Positions 25,639-34,421 of a DNA stretch of 64,000 nt are shown here, piece after piece. The translations under genes and the position numbers were made by a program. How positions within the stretch are numbered: the first letter of the stretch is position 1; each line of letters opens with the position of its first letter. The stretch lies in the NCBI RefSeq assembly GCF_000576555.1, contig NZ_CP007145.1:4114501-4178500 (forward strand), written 5' to 3'. The DNA comes from Hymenobacter swuensis DY53. Lineage in GTDB: Bacteria > Bacteroidota > Bacteroidia > Cytophagales > Hymenobacteraceae. A model generated the notes under the pieces. The model was not told the origin of the DNA. It worked only from the letters and a program-made list of their open reading frames with translations, and ran no database searches.

Positions 25639-28084
25639 TGCTACCAGCGGCGCGGCCAGCGGGCGGCACGTTGCGCAGGTTAGTCTCGAACAGCTTAAGA
25701 ATGCGCCGGTACTCGTCGGTCCAGGAGGACGGCTCCACAAAGCCGTGGTCCTCTACCGGATACACGGCCAACTCCCAGTTCTCCTTTTTCAGCTCGATGA
25801 GCCGCTGCGACAGGCGCACAATGTCCTGGAAGTGCACGTTGGTATCCACCATGCCGTGGCACATGAGCAGGGCCCCTTTCAGGCCGTTGGCGTAGTTGAT
25901 GGGCGAGGAGCGGGCGTAAGCCAGGCTGTCGTTGTAGGGCTCGTTGAGGATGTTGTCGGTGTAGCCGTGGTTGTAGTGGGCCCAGTCGGTCACGGAGCGC
26001 AAAGCGGCCCCGGCCCTGAATGTTTCGGGCTGGGTGAACATGGCCATCAGGGTGATAAAGCCGCCGTAGCTGCCGCCGTAAATCCCAATGCGCTGGGGGC
26101 TCACGTCGTACTTCTCAGCCAGCAGTTTGGCCCCGTCTACCTGGTCCTGCAGGTCCTTGCCACCCATGTAGCGGTAAATGCCGGTGCGCACGTCGCGGCC
26201 GTAGCCGCTGGAGCCGCGGTAGTCGATATCCAGCACCGTGTAGCCCTTATCAGCCAGCAGGTTATGAAACATGTACTCGCGGAAGTAGGTGCTCCACCAC
26301 TTGTGCGCATTCTGCAGGTAGCCGGCCCCGTGTACGAATATCACGGCCGGGCCCTGGGGCTGCCCGATGGCCGGGCGGTAGAGGCGGGCGTACACGTCGG
26401 CCCCATCCTGGGCCTTGTAGCTGATAACTTCGGGGGCGCGCCAGGGGTAGCTTTCGAACTCCGGGGTGGTGCTGTGGGTGAGGCGGCGCATCTTGGCCCC
26501 GGGCTTATTGTCCATCACGTACAGCTCCCAGGGCTGGTTGCTAGTGCTGTAACGCACGGCCAGGGTCTTTTCATCGGGCGAGACGCTGACCTCGTAGCCG
26601 CCGGGCTGGGTGGTAATCTGGGTGAGGGGGCCGCCCTCGGCGGGCATACGGTAGAAATGCTGCTCGCCGGGGTGGGTTTTGTTGGCCGTAAGGTACCACG
26701 TCTTCCGGTCCCGGCTCAGCTGGGCCCGCTGCACCTCGAACTTCCCGCTGGTCAGGGCCTTTTTCTGACCCGAGGTAACATCGACAGTGTACAGATGGGA
26801 ATAGCCGCTTTCCTCACTCTGGAACCAGATGCGGCGCGAGTCGGGCAGCCAGCCCACGTTGCCCTCGTCGTAGCCGATGCCGGGGCCATTGATCCAGGCG
26901 TCGTCGTGCTGGCGGTCTAGGAGCCTAATTTGCTGGGTAGCGGGGTCCAGCGCCACAATCCACCGGTCCTTGTTGTCGGCACTGCGGATGACGAGGAACG
27001 CCTGCTGGCCGTTATCGGACCAGAACGGGCCGTAGGGCACCACGCGGCGCAGCTCGGTGGCGGGCTTCTCCTTTCTGGCGGCTTTGCTGGTATCGGCCGG
27101 CACGGGGGACTTGGCCTGCAGCTGGTACTCCTTGCGGTAGGCGGGCTGCTCGTCGAGGCCCTTCAGATCTTTGTAGCCCAGCACGAAGGTGGTGTCGCGG
27201 CCCACGTCGTAGAGACCCAGCTGGTAGGCGGTTTGGGCGGCCCCTACTTTGGTGCGGGTGTTGATGTCCTCAGTGAAGCCGGAGGCCGTCACGAAGTTGG
27301 GCACCAGGGCTACCTTTTCGCTGGAGGGCTCCTGGGTGAGCGTGTAGGTTATGTAGTGGCCATCGGGCGAAAGGCGCAGGTTGCGCACGGTTTGCGTCCC
27401 TAAATAGATGGCCTTGGGGCGCAGCCGGGCCAGGGCTTTCTGCTGGCGCTGCCGGGCTTTGGTGTCCTGCTCCTTGCCGCGCAGTACTTCAAACAAGGCC
27501 AGCTGCTGAGCTTTCAGATACTTTTCGCCTTTGTCGGTGGGTTCAGCCGAAGCCGGACGTGGACCACGGCGAAAATCGGTGCGCTGCACGGTTTCGCCGG
27601 TGACGGGGTCCCAGGTGAACAGGTTGCCGCCGCGCGTGTAGCTCACGGCGCGTTCCTGCAAGGCAAAACCGGGGTCGGTTTCCCGCTCGGCGGTATTCGT
27701 GACGCGGCGCACGCGCTGGGTTTTGAGGTCGAGCAGGTAAATGTCGCCGTCCTTCTCGTACACTTTGCGGGTGTAGCGCTGGTCGTACTCGCCGCTGCTG
27801 GCGGGCAAGGTCTGCTGCTCCCGCAGGCTTACTTTGCGCGGGGTGCCGCCCTGGGGCGCGAGGCGATACAGCGAGTCGCGGCGGGCTTTTTCGGGGTTCC
27901 AGTTGAAGTAGATAGTCTTGCCATCTTCGGTCCACTGCACATTGCCGGGCGAGCTGCCCAGCCACTGGGCCGGGTCGCGCATTATTTTCTCGACGGTAAG
28001 CGGGCCGAGTTGCTGGGCGTTGGTGGTAGAAAGGCCCAGCAGGAAGGCTCCTACGGGCAGCAACAGGTGTATGGGTTTGGGCAT
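25628..28084 (-). CDS. S9-family (prolyl oligopeptidase / DPP IV-like) exported peptidase
   Basis: An 818-residue serine peptidase with a signal peptide (MPKPIHLLLPVGAFLLGLS to NAQQ), an N-terminal beta-propeller (repeated strand motifs such as YIHYTLTQEP-like and SPDEKTLAVRYSTS) and a C-terminal alpha/beta-hydrolase domain. The catalytic serine is in GIYGGSYGGFITLMA, the aspartate in CHGMVDTNVHFQD and the histidine in PVEDHGFVEPSS. Members cut short peptides after proline or alanine in the periplasm. It is the usual size for the DPP IV-like group. The ATG at 28084 begins the signal peptide; one at 28159 does not fit. The following gene overlaps its stop codon. Confidence 0.92.
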   Translation of the reverse strand: MPKPIHLLLPVGAFLLGLSTTNAQQLGPLTVEKIMRDPAQWLGSSPGNVQWTEDGKTIYFNWNPEKARRDSLYRLAPQGGTPRKVSLREQQTLPASSGEYDQRYTRKVYEKDGDIYLLDLKTQRVRRVTNTAERETDPGFALQERAVSYTRGGNLFTWDPVTGETVQRTDFRRGPRPASAEPTDKGEKYLKAQQLALFEVLRGKEQDTKARQRQQKALARLRPKAIYLGTQTVRNLRLSPDGHYITYTLTQEPSSEKVALVPNFVTASGFTEDINTRTKVGAAQTAYQLGLYDVGRDTTFVLGYKDLKGLDEQPAYRKEYQLQAKSPVPADTSKAARKEKPATELRRVVPYGPFWSDNGQQAFLVIRSADNKDRWIVALDPATQQIRLLDRQHDDAWINGPGIGYDEGNVGWLPDSRRIWFQSEESGYSHLYTVDVTSGQKKALTSGKFEVQRAQLSRDRKTWYLTANKTHPGEQHFYRMPAEGGPLTQITTQPGGYEVSVSPDEKTLAVRYSTSNQPWELYVMDNKPGAKMRRLTHSTTPEFESYPWRAPEVISYKAQDGADVYARLYRPAIGQPQGPAVIFVHGAGYLQNAHKWWSTYFREYMFHNLLADKGYTVLDIDYRGSSGYGRDVRTGIYRYMGGKDLQDQVDGAKLLAEKYDVSPQRIGIYGGSYGGFITLMAMFTQPETFRAGAALRSVTDWAHYNHGYTDNILNEPYNDSLAYARSSPINYANGLKGALLMCHGMVDTNVHFQDIVRLSQRLIELKKENWELAVYPVEDHGFVEPSSWTDEYRRILKLFETNLRNVPPAGRAAGSSGN

Positions 28085-28234
28085 AGCGGCAGGGTGGTTG
28101 CAGTACCGCAACTTACGCGTTGCCGGGCAATGAATCATCGTAAGCAAGGGAGGGTTCACACTGATGCATTACCTTCCTCTCTACCTTCACGTTAAAATAT
28201 ACTTGGTTCTGTCTGGTCGTTTATTTTTAAATCT

Positions 28235-28639
28235 GTGGCTTTCAAGTTTGCTCCTATCACGTTTCACAATGGCCAGCCAAAGATCAATTTACTGGTCCTA
28301 GCAAGTTGGACGGTGCTGATCAACTCACTGATAATGGCCGTCTTATACTATCCTAAATTCTTTCCGCCGGACTCAAGCAAAATACACAATTTTGCCACCG
28401 TGCGCCGGGAAGGCACTGACTTACTTTCTTTCCCAGGTAGGCAGCATCCCTCCCAAATTATTCAGCACTTATCCGGAGGTGACACCGTACGAATCCGGTA
28501 TGAGGTGACGAACGGCTGGTATCAAGTAGAGCTCCACCGTGTATCCTCCCTCAAAAACCAGCAGGTCAGTGGTTACGTGCAACTCCAATCCCTGATAGTC
28601 TCCGACTCCACACAACACTATCTACGTTCCTTCCATTAA
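28235..28639 (+). CDS. Small membrane-anchored protein with an SH3-like tail
   Basis: A 134-residue protein of unknown function. One transmembrane segment (about 18-42, NLLVLASWTVLINSLIMAVLY) is followed by an extracytoplasmic region with GGDTVRIRYEVTNGWYQVEL, the pattern of a bacterial SH3-like domain. Its base composition is visibly lower in GC than neighbouring genes and codon use is less biased, which could reflect transfer or a fast-evolving orphan. The start is a GTG; TTG at 28203-28205 and TATTTTTA at 28222-28229 form a possible promoter that would leave almost no leader, so the start is uncertain. Confidence 0.6.
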   Translation: MAFKFAPITFHNGQPKINLLVLASWTVLINSLIMAVLYYPKFFPPDSSKIHNFATVRREGTDLLSFPGRQHPSQIIQHLSGGDTVRIRYEVTNGWYQVELHRVSSLKNQQVSGYVQLQSLIVSDSTQHYLRSFH

Positions 28640-28712
28640 TCCAAATCGCTCTTGACACGCCCGCTAGCGAGGAACGCTGATTACATAAAAGCCTTGTATA
28701 ACAGCAAAACAA

Positions 28713-29363
28713 TCACACGCCCCCATTGGCCCACGCCTTCAGTTCGGCTTGGAGGTTGCGGCGGGGGGGGGCGGCGAGCCGGTCACGGAAGGCGGCGGTG
28801 TGGTAGAGTAGCGGTGTATTAAGCAGCTTTTCGAGTACTTGGCGGCGGCCCCGGCGGTAGAGGAAGTCGGGGATGAGGCGGTACTCCTGGCGCACTTGCC
28901 GGGCATACTGCCAGTAATCCGACTCGGTAGCACCCAGAATCTGCAGGTCGGCATCGAGGAAGAAGTGCAGGTCCGGGTCGGCGGGCTGGGGCTGGGTGTG
29001 GTCCTGAGTGCGCTCGATGAGGAAGGCCACGCGCTGCTGCCGCGCCACCGAGAGGTTGGTGTACTGCAGAAACTCCAGAGCCTGGGCCGCGCTGCGGGTT
29101 TCGTTATCGGAGCGGCGAGGGCTGTACACCACATCATGAAACCAGATGGCCAGTTCCACCACCTCCCGGTCCTGCACCAGTACGCCGTGGTGCTCCACCG
29201 CATCCAGCAGCGCCCGGATGTGAGGCAGAGCGTGGTAGTGTCGGTCGGAGCCGCCGTAGGCCGCTTCCAGCTGCTTGTAGGTAGCCGACTGCAACGCTTT
29301 ATCGGAAAGTATAGGCGTCGTGAGACGCTGCCAGCGGGCAGCTAAGGTAGTAGTCGTAACCAT
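28713..29363 (-). CDS. HD-superfamily phosphohydrolase (predicted)
   Basis: A 216-residue protein of the small predicted metal-dependent HD group. The metal ligands are visible in RHYHALPHIRALLDA, the HD pair in LAIWFHDVVYSP and the following DNETRSAAQA, with a late aspartate in HFFLDADLQILG. The substrate is unknown. The ATG at 29363 (MVTTTTLAARW) is preferred to 29387. It converges on the SH3-like gene with 73 bp between stops; this is the only convergent junction in the window where no terminator or palindrome was seen. Confidence 0.85.
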   Translation of the reverse strand: MVTTTTLAARWQRLTTPILSDKALQSATYKQLEAAYGGSDRHYHALPHIRALLDAVEHHGVLVQDREVVELAIWFHDVVYSPRRSDNETRSAAQALEFLQYTNLSVARQQRVAFLIERTQDHTQPQPADPDLHFFLDADLQILGATESDYWQYARQVRQEYRLIPDFLYRRGRRQVLEKLLNTPLLYHTAAFRDRLAAPPRRNLQAELKAWANGGV

Positions 29364-29507
29364 CGGGCGGAAAACAGATCGGGGCAAATACGCTCAACCA
29401 GCGGAGGCCGGCAAACTGGCAGAATTAGACTGACAGATGTCATTTGGTAAGGCCGTAAACCGGCAAAAGGTTGCAGTCACAGCCGGTATTTGTGGTACGG
29501 CAGCGGC

Positions 29508-29942
29508 TTAATTGGCCGTGGGCGCGCCGTAGGGGTTGGGGCGGCGCACTTCCAGGTACCGTTCCGGTGCGGCCAGCTCCTGAAAGCCGAACGGCCGGTA
29601 CAGGCCATGGGCATCGAGGGTAGCCAGCAGATGGCGGCGCAGGCCCTGTAACTCAGGATGACTCCACACTTCCTGCATCAGCTGCTTGCTCAGGCCCCGG
29701 CCCCGGAACTCGGGCAGCACGAATACGTCGCAGAGCCAGGCAAAGGTAGCCTTATCCGTGACCACGCGGGCAAAACCGGCCTGGCGGCCATCAGGGGCGT
29801 AGAGGCCGAAGTTGAGCGAGTGGGCAATGGCGCGCTGCACGGTTTCGAGCGGAATATTCAGTGCCCAGTAGGAGTCGTGCGCCAGGTAGTGGTGAATCAG
29901 CGCAATATCGAGGCGGGCGGGGTCGGTGCTGACGGTGAACAT
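29508..29942 (-). CDS. GNAT-family N-acetyltransferase
   Basis: A 144-residue acetyltransferase. The acetyl-CoA motif is VFVLPEFRGRGLSKQLM, followed by the beta-bulge LLATLDAHGLYRPFGFQEL typical of motif B. The N-terminus (HHYLAHDSYWALNIPLETVQ) matches a subgroup of small acetyltransferases. The acceptor is unknown. It is divergent from the sugar-dehydrogenase-like gene at 30066, with 123 bp between starts. Confidence 0.88.
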   Translation of the reverse strand: MFTVSTDPARLDIALIHHYLAHDSYWALNIPLETVQRAIAHSLNFGLYAPDGRQAGFARVVTDKATFAWLCDVFVLPEFRGRGLSKQLMQEVWSHPELQGLRRHLLATLDAHGLYRPFGFQELAAPERYLEVRRPNPYGAPTAN

Positions 29943-30065
29943 GAGCGAAAAGACGGGTGGCGACGAACAAGAACGAAAAGCCGCCGCAAACCCGCATGGT
30001 TTCTAATCCAAAATTGGCGTAACTACGTTAGCCTTGTACGCTTCCATTCTATCAACCCACTGACT

Positions 30066-31463
30066 ATGAAACACCTTCACTCCCTGCTGGCCGGCACTTT
30101 TTTTCTGGCGGCTCCTTTCCTCGTACGGGCCCAGACGGCCCCGGTTCTTACCACCTTTCCGGTGGGCGGCACTACCGTCACCGTTTCAGCCCTGACTACC
30201 GGCCTGCAGGTGCCGTGGGAGCTGGTATGGGGTCCGGATAATGTCATCTGGATGACGGAACGCGGCGGCCGGATCAGTCGGGTTGATCCTGCTACCGGGC
30301 AGGTAACGCCCCTCGTCACGCTTACCGATGTGGTTACGTCCTCGGAAGGCGGCCTGCTGGGCATGGCCCTGCACCCTGATCTGCTTACGACTTCGCCCTA
30401 CGTGTACGTGGTGTATAACTACAACAACGCGGCCGGCCAGTACCGAGAAAAGCTTGTGCGCCTCACCTACGCCAACGGCGCGCTCGGTAGCCCGCTGGTA
30501 CTGCTGGGCGATATTGACGCGGTGAGCACCCACAGCGGCTCCCGCCTCACTATTCTGCCCGACCGCACACTGCTCATGACCACCGGCGACGCCCAGAACC
30601 GGCCCGCGGCCCAGGACCGCGCCTCACTCAACGGCAAAATCCTGCGTCTGAACCTCGACGGCACGATTCCGGCCGACAACCCGGTGGCGGGCAGCCCGGT
30701 GTATAGCTTCGGGCACCGCAACCCACAGGGGCTGGTGCGTGCCGGCAACGGCCGCCTCTACAGCTCGGAGCACGGTGAAAACGCGGAGGACGAAGTGAAC
30801 ATCATCGAGCCGAACCGCAATTACGGCTGGCCCACCGTGGAGGGCCTCTGCAACTTGGCGGCCGAGCAGGCGTTCTGCACGTCCAACAACGTGCGGGAGC
30901 CGATTTTCACCTGGGCCCCCACCGTAGGCGTGGCCGGCCTCACCTACTACGACCACCCCGCCATTCCGGGCTGGCGCAACAGCCTGCTGGCGGCCGTGCT
31001 GCGCGGCAACCGCATCACCCAGATTCCGCTGGACGCGGCCGGCACTACCGCCAGCACCAGCACTACGGTGCTGACTACCTTCGGGCGGCTGCGCTCCATC
31101 TGCGTGTCACCGCAGGGCAAGGTGTATGTGGGCACCAGCAACCGCGACGGCCGCGCCACCCCCGGCACCAACGACGACCAGATTCTGGTACTCGAAAACC
31201 GGCTGTTCACCAGCACCGCCAAGGCCCGGACCGGCCAACTCAGCCTATGGCCCAACCCGGCCCGCACGTCGCTCACCCTGCAGCTGGCCACTGCCGTCAG
31301 CCAGAGCACACCCGCCGAAGTGCACGATGCCCTGGGCCGGGTGGTGCGTACGGCCCACTTCAGTGTCGGTCAGCGCACCGTGCAGGTGCCGCTAGAAGGG
31401 CTGAAACCTGGCCTCTACTCCATCAGCAGCCAGAATAACGTGCAGCGGTTTGTGGTGGAGTAG
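30066..31463 (+). CDS. PQQ-type sugar dehydrogenase-like protein with T9SS tail
   Basis: A 465-residue secreted protein: signal peptide (MKHLHSLLAGTFFLAAPFLVRAQ), a soluble glucose-dehydrogenase-like beta-propeller (about 30-370) with PWELVWGPDNVIWMTERGG, GLLGMALHPDL, the acidic YSSEHGENAEDEVNII and NYGWPTVEG, and a C-terminal T9SS type A sorting domain (about 385-465; LSLWPNPARTSLTL, AEVHDALGRVV, GLKPGLYSI). The tail predicts export through type IX secretion and attachment to or release from the cell surface. It is related in fold to the lipoprotein at 8404-9741 but targeted differently. The ATG at 30066 is fixed by the signal peptide. Confidence 0.92.
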   Translation: MKHLHSLLAGTFFLAAPFLVRAQTAPVLTTFPVGGTTVTVSALTTGLQVPWELVWGPDNVIWMTERGGRISRVDPATGQVTPLVTLTDVVTSSEGGLLGMALHPDLLTTSPYVYVVYNYNNAAGQYREKLVRLTYANGALGSPLVLLGDIDAVSTHSGSRLTILPDRTLLMTTGDAQNRPAAQDRASLNGKILRLNLDGTIPADNPVAGSPVYSFGHRNPQGLVRAGNGRLYSSEHGENAEDEVNIIEPNRNYGWPTVEGLCNLAAEQAFCTSNNVREPIFTWAPTVGVAGLTYYDHPAIPGWRNSLLAAVLRGNRITQIPLDAAGTTASTSTTVLTTFGRLRSICVSPQGKVYVGTSNRDGRATPGTNDDQILVLENRLFTSTAKARTGQLSLWPNPARTSLTLQLATAVSQSTPAEVHDALGRVVRTAHFSVGQRTVQVPLEGLKPGLYSISSQNNVQRFVVE

Positions 31464-31499
31464 TTGATAGGATAAGAGGGTAGGAGTTGGGAAAAGCAG

Positions 31500-31659
31500 A
31501 ACGTCATTCCGGGCCTGCGAGGAATCTCGCGTGCTGACGTTGCCCAAGTGAGTGTCGCGCTTTGTCCGGCGTCCGCCTATCGAAGCATCTTTCCTGCTTC
31601 AATTTGATTACCACCACAACGTCAGCACGCGAGATTCCTCGCAGGCTCGGAATGACGTT
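31500..31659. repeat. 43-bp-arm palindrome between convergent genes
   Basis: Arms 31500-31542 and 31617-31659 pair over 42 of 43 positions around a 74-nt loop. The outer core AACGTCATTCCG is the same as at 6016 and 49519; the inner part is CTGCGAGGAATCTCGCGTGC. It lies between the stops of the sugar-dehydrogenase gene (31463) and the convergent CDF gene (31695). Confidence 0.9.
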
Positions 31660-31694
31660 TTATTGTATTCCCTTACGCCCTCCTACCTCCTTAG

Positions 31695-32690
31695 TCACTC
31701 AACTTCCACCAACTGGTGCCGCTCGTTTTTCACCACGTTGGCTAGCGTCCAGGGGATTTCCTGGCTGAAGGCATGCTGGCGCACGGGACAATCGGGCATG
31801 TGGCAGTGGGAGCAGGCGGAGAAGTTGCAGGGGTCGGCGTGCACGAACATTTCTACCTGCACGTCGAATTCCTGATCTACCAGCTCCTCAATGCGGTGTA
31901 CCTGGTCGTGGGTTTGTTCCAGACTGAAATAATAGGGCATGGTTACGTGGCAGTCAATATGCATGTTGGCCCCGTAACGCACCACGCGCAGGTTATGCAC
32001 GTCAATCCAGGCCGGCTCACGGTGCTCCTGCAGCTCAGCTACTACGTGCTGCACAGTGGCGGTGTCGGCCTCATCCATCAGCCCCGAAACGGAGCGGCGC
32101 ACCATGCGGTAGCCATTCACCACGATGAAGACGCCCAGCACCAGCGCGGCCAGGGAGTCATAGAGCACGTTGCCGGTAAATACCACCAGCAGCAGGGCCA
32201 CGCACGAAACCAGCGTGCTCACCGCATCCAGGTACAGGTGCTGCCCATCACCAACCAGCGTAGGAGAATGATGCTCCCGCCCGGCCCGAACCAGTAGAAA
32301 ACCGGTTCCTAAGTTCACCAATGCGGTAGCGAAGAGCAGGGCCATCCCCCAGTCGGGCCGCTCAATGGCGTGCGGGTGCAGCAACGACTGCAGCGCCGAA
32401 TAGAAGATGTACACGCCCGCCATTAGAATTAGCCCGCCTTCAAACCCAACCGACAAGTACTCGATTTTGCCGTGGCCATACGGGTGGTTTTCGTCCCTGG
32501 GCAGGCTGGCCAAGTAGATGCTGTAGAGCGCAAAGGCGCTGGCTACCACGTTGATGATGGACTCCAGCGCATCAGTCAACACTGCCTGGGAGCGGGTAAG
32601 TAGCCACGCGTAGAACTTGATGCCAATGAGCAGCACGCTCACCACCAGAGACAACAGGGCAAAACGGGTTTTGAGGGGGAGCGAGAACAT
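31695..32690 (-). CDS. Cation diffusion facilitator (CDF) metal exporter
   Basis: A 331-residue inner-membrane transporter with six transmembrane helices (MFSLPLKTRFALLSLVVSVL onward), metal-site residues in TDALESIINVVAS and RDENHPYGHGKIEY, the late helix LVSCVALLLVVFTG with DSLAALVLG, and a cytoplasmic metallochaperone-like C-terminal domain. After that domain comes a cysteine cluster (Cys 288, 293, 296 and 301 with His 295 and 297 region; CNFSACSHCHMPDC). The family exports Zn, Fe, Mn, Co or Ni against protons. It is divergent from an NRAMP importer with a shared control region, which favours a manganese or iron role. No regulator gene is adjacent. Confidence 0.92.
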   Translation of the reverse strand: MFSLPLKTRFALLSLVVSVLLIGIKFYAWLLTRSQAVLTDALESIINVVASAFALYSIYLASLPRDENHPYGHGKIEYLSVGFEGGLILMAGVYIFYSALQSLLHPHAIERPDWGMALLFATALVNLGTGFLLVRAGREHHSPTLVGDGQHLYLDAVSTLVSCVALLLVVFTGNVLYDSLAALVLGVFIVVNGYRMVRRSVSGLMDEADTATVQHVVAELQEHREPAWIDVHNLRVVRYGANMHIDCHVTMPYYFSLEQTHDQVHRIEELVDQEFDVQVEMFVHADPCNFSACSHCHMPDCPVRQHAFSQEIPWTLANVVKNERHQLVEVE

Positions 32691-32800
32691 GAGCGGCTAA
32701 CGGCAGAAAGGGGCGCAAAATTCCGGGGAAAAATCGGGCTTTGGGAGGTATACGCAACTTTTCAGAACAAATACAGTATGCAGACTGTCTTAAATTTAAA

Positions 32801-32816
32801 TTTAGACAAGCCTAAA
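32801..32816. promoter_or_regulatory. Putative DtxR/MntR-type operator upstream of NRAMP gene
   Basis: TTTAGACAAGCCTAAA is a 16-bp dyad (TTTAG...CTAAA). It lies in the CDF/NRAMP divergent region, just upstream of a -7-like element TTTCTTTG at 32824-32831, where a bound repressor would block the NRAMP promoter. A nearly identical and more symmetric dyad precedes the TonB receptor gene (34383-34398). The regulator family is inferred. Confidence 0.65.
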
Positions 32817-32878
32817 AATTTCGTTTCTTTGTGATTATCAACCCTTCTGCTTCCGGATCTGCGCCTGTGCCTGACGAT

Positions 32879-34246
32879 ATGCCTGCTACTTTACCCGCTC
32901 AACCTGTTACCCCGCCGCCTACTGCCGAAACCGGTTGGCGGCAGGCCCGCACGGCTCCTTCCCTGCAGGAAGTGTACGCCTCGGTGCGGGTACCGGCCCA
33001 CGATGCCTCCTTCTGGCGCAAACTGCTGGCGTTCTGGGGGCCGGGCCTGATGGTGGCCGTGGGCTATATGGACCCCGGCAACTGGGCCACCGACCTGGAG
33101 GGCGGCTCTCGCTTCGGCTACACGCTGCTGTCGGTGATTCTTATTTCCAACCTGTTTGCCATGCTGCTGCAGCACCTGGCCGCCAAGCTGGGCATCGTGA
33201 CGGGCCGCGACTTGGCCCAGGCCTGCCGCGACCATTACAGCAAGCCTGTGGCGCGGGTGCTGTGGGTGCTCTGTGAAGTAGCCATTGCCGCCTGCGACCT
33301 AGCCGAAGTTATCGGCTCGGCTATTGCGCTCAACCTGCTGTTCGGGCTGCCGCTGACCTGGGGCGTGGTGCTCACCATTCTCGATGTGCTGGTGGTGCTC
33401 ATGTTCCAGAACAAGGGCTTCCGGGTGCTGGAAAGTATTGTGGCGGGCCTGATTGTGGTGATTTTCGGCTGCTTCCTGTACGAAATCATCGTGTCGCAGC
33501 CCGATTGGTTCGGGATTCTGGGCGGGCTGGTGCCGCAGCCGGAAGTCGTGACCACGCCGCGCATGCTCTACATTGCCATCGGGATTCTGGGCGCTACCGT
33601 CATGCCCCACAACTTGTACCTGCACTCCAGCATCGTGCAAACCCGCGCATTCGACCAAGATGAGCCCGGCAAGCGCATGGCCATCAAGTTTGCCACCATC
33701 GACAGCACGCTGGCGTTGTTCCTGGCCTTCTTCGTGAATGCGGCCATCCTGATTACCGCCGCCGCCGCCTTCCACAAAAACGGCCTCCAGGACGTGGCCG
33801 ACATCCACGACGCGCACAAGCTGCTCGCTCCGGTGCTGGGCGCGGGCGCGGCCTCGGTGGTGTTTGCTGTGGCCCTGCTGGCTTCGGGCCAGAACTCCAC
33901 CCTCACCGGCACCCTGGCCGGCCAGATTGTGATGGAAGGCTTCCTGAACCTGCGGCTGAAACCCTGGCTGCGCCGCCTCATCACGCGCGGCATTGCGGTG
34001 GTACCGGCCTTCATCGTGGCGCTGCTGTACGGCGAGAAAGGCACCGGCGAACTGCTGGTATTTAGTCAGGTGGTGCTGTCGTTACAGCTCAGCTTTGCGG
34101 TGGTGCCGTTGGTGGTATTCACGGGCAGCAAGGCCAAAATGGGCGTTTTCGTAAACAAGCCTTGGCTGCAGACGGTGGCCTGGGCGGTGTCCGGCATCAT
34201 CATCATCCTGAACCTATACCTGCTTTATCAGACGTTTTTCGGGTAG
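32879..34246 (+). CDS. mntH: NRAMP-family divalent metal transporter
   Basis: A 455-residue proton-coupled importer for Mn2+/Fe2+ with eleven predicted helices. The two metal-site motifs are intact: DPGN in [16 protein letters not shown] (helix 1) and MPHN in [14 protein letters not shown] (helix 6), the latter supplying the methionine typical of transition-metal selectivity. The ATG at 32879 is chosen because a -7-like box occupies 32824-32831; an in-frame GTG at 32831 would lie inside it. The 5' end carries a Pro/Ala-rich cytoplasmic tail. It is flanked by a CDF exporter (divergent) and a TonB receptor downstream, with matching operator-like dyads, so it is the inner-membrane part of a metal-uptake locus. 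Confidence 0.92.
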   Translation: MPATLPAQPVTPPPTAETGWRQARTAPSLQEVYASVRVPAHDASFWRKLLAFWGPGLMVAVGYMDPGNWATDLEGGSRFGYTLLSVILISNLFAMLLQHLAAKLGIVTGRDLAQACRDHYSKPVARVLWVLCEVAIAACDLAEVIGSAIALNLLFGLPLTWGVVLTILDVLVVLMFQNKGFRVLESIVAGLIVVIFGCFLYEIIVSQPDWFGILGGLVPQPEVVTTPRMLYIAIGILGATVMPHNLYLHSSIVQTRAFDQDEPGKRMAIKFATIDSTLALFLAFFVNAAILITAAAAFHKNGLQDVADIHDAHKLLAPVLGAGAASVVFAVALLASGQNSTLTGTLAGQIVMEGFLNLRLKPWLRRLITRGIAVVPAFIVALLYGEKGTGELLVFSQVVLSLQLSFAVVPLVVFTGSKAKMGVFVNKPWLQTVAWAVSGIIIILNLYLLYQTFFG

Positions 34247-34269
34247 CACTGCCGTTTCAAAACAACTGT

Positions 34270-34340
34270 CCTTCCGACGAAGGAAGATTCTGGGTTAAGA
34301 AACATCACCACTTGTCCCAGAATCTTCCTTCGTCGGAAGG
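34270..34340. repeat. Perfect 25-bp-arm palindrome after mntH
   Basis: Arms 34270-34294 and 34316-34340 (core CTTCCGACGAAGGAAGATTC) are exact complements around a 21-nt loop. It begins 23 bases past the mntH stop. The inner sequence GATTCTGGGTTAAG recurs in the palindrome at 50725-50801 as AATCTGGGTTAAG. Confidence 0.9.
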
Positions 34341-34382
34341 GCAGAAGGCGCGGATGCACCGCGCCTTTTCTCGGCCTACAGA

Positions 34383-34398
34383 TTTAGACTTGTCTAAA
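34383..34398. promoter_or_regulatory. Putative DtxR/MntR-type operator upstream of TonB receptor
   Basis: TTTAGACTTGTCTAAA is an uninterrupted dyad with 7-bp arms, 23 bp before the receptor ATG. It differs at three positions from the dyad before mntH (32801-32816), suggesting common control of both genes by one metal-responsive repressor. Confidence 0.7.
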
Positions 34399-34421
34399 TA
34401 AATTTAACTGCTCTTTCTAAA

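Noticed and set aside
25502..27403. Long open frames on the plus strand opposite the S9 peptidase gene.
   Set aside because: They are antisense shadows of a high-GC gene with full catalytic motifs; their translations are low-complexity Val/Gly/Ala with no domain.
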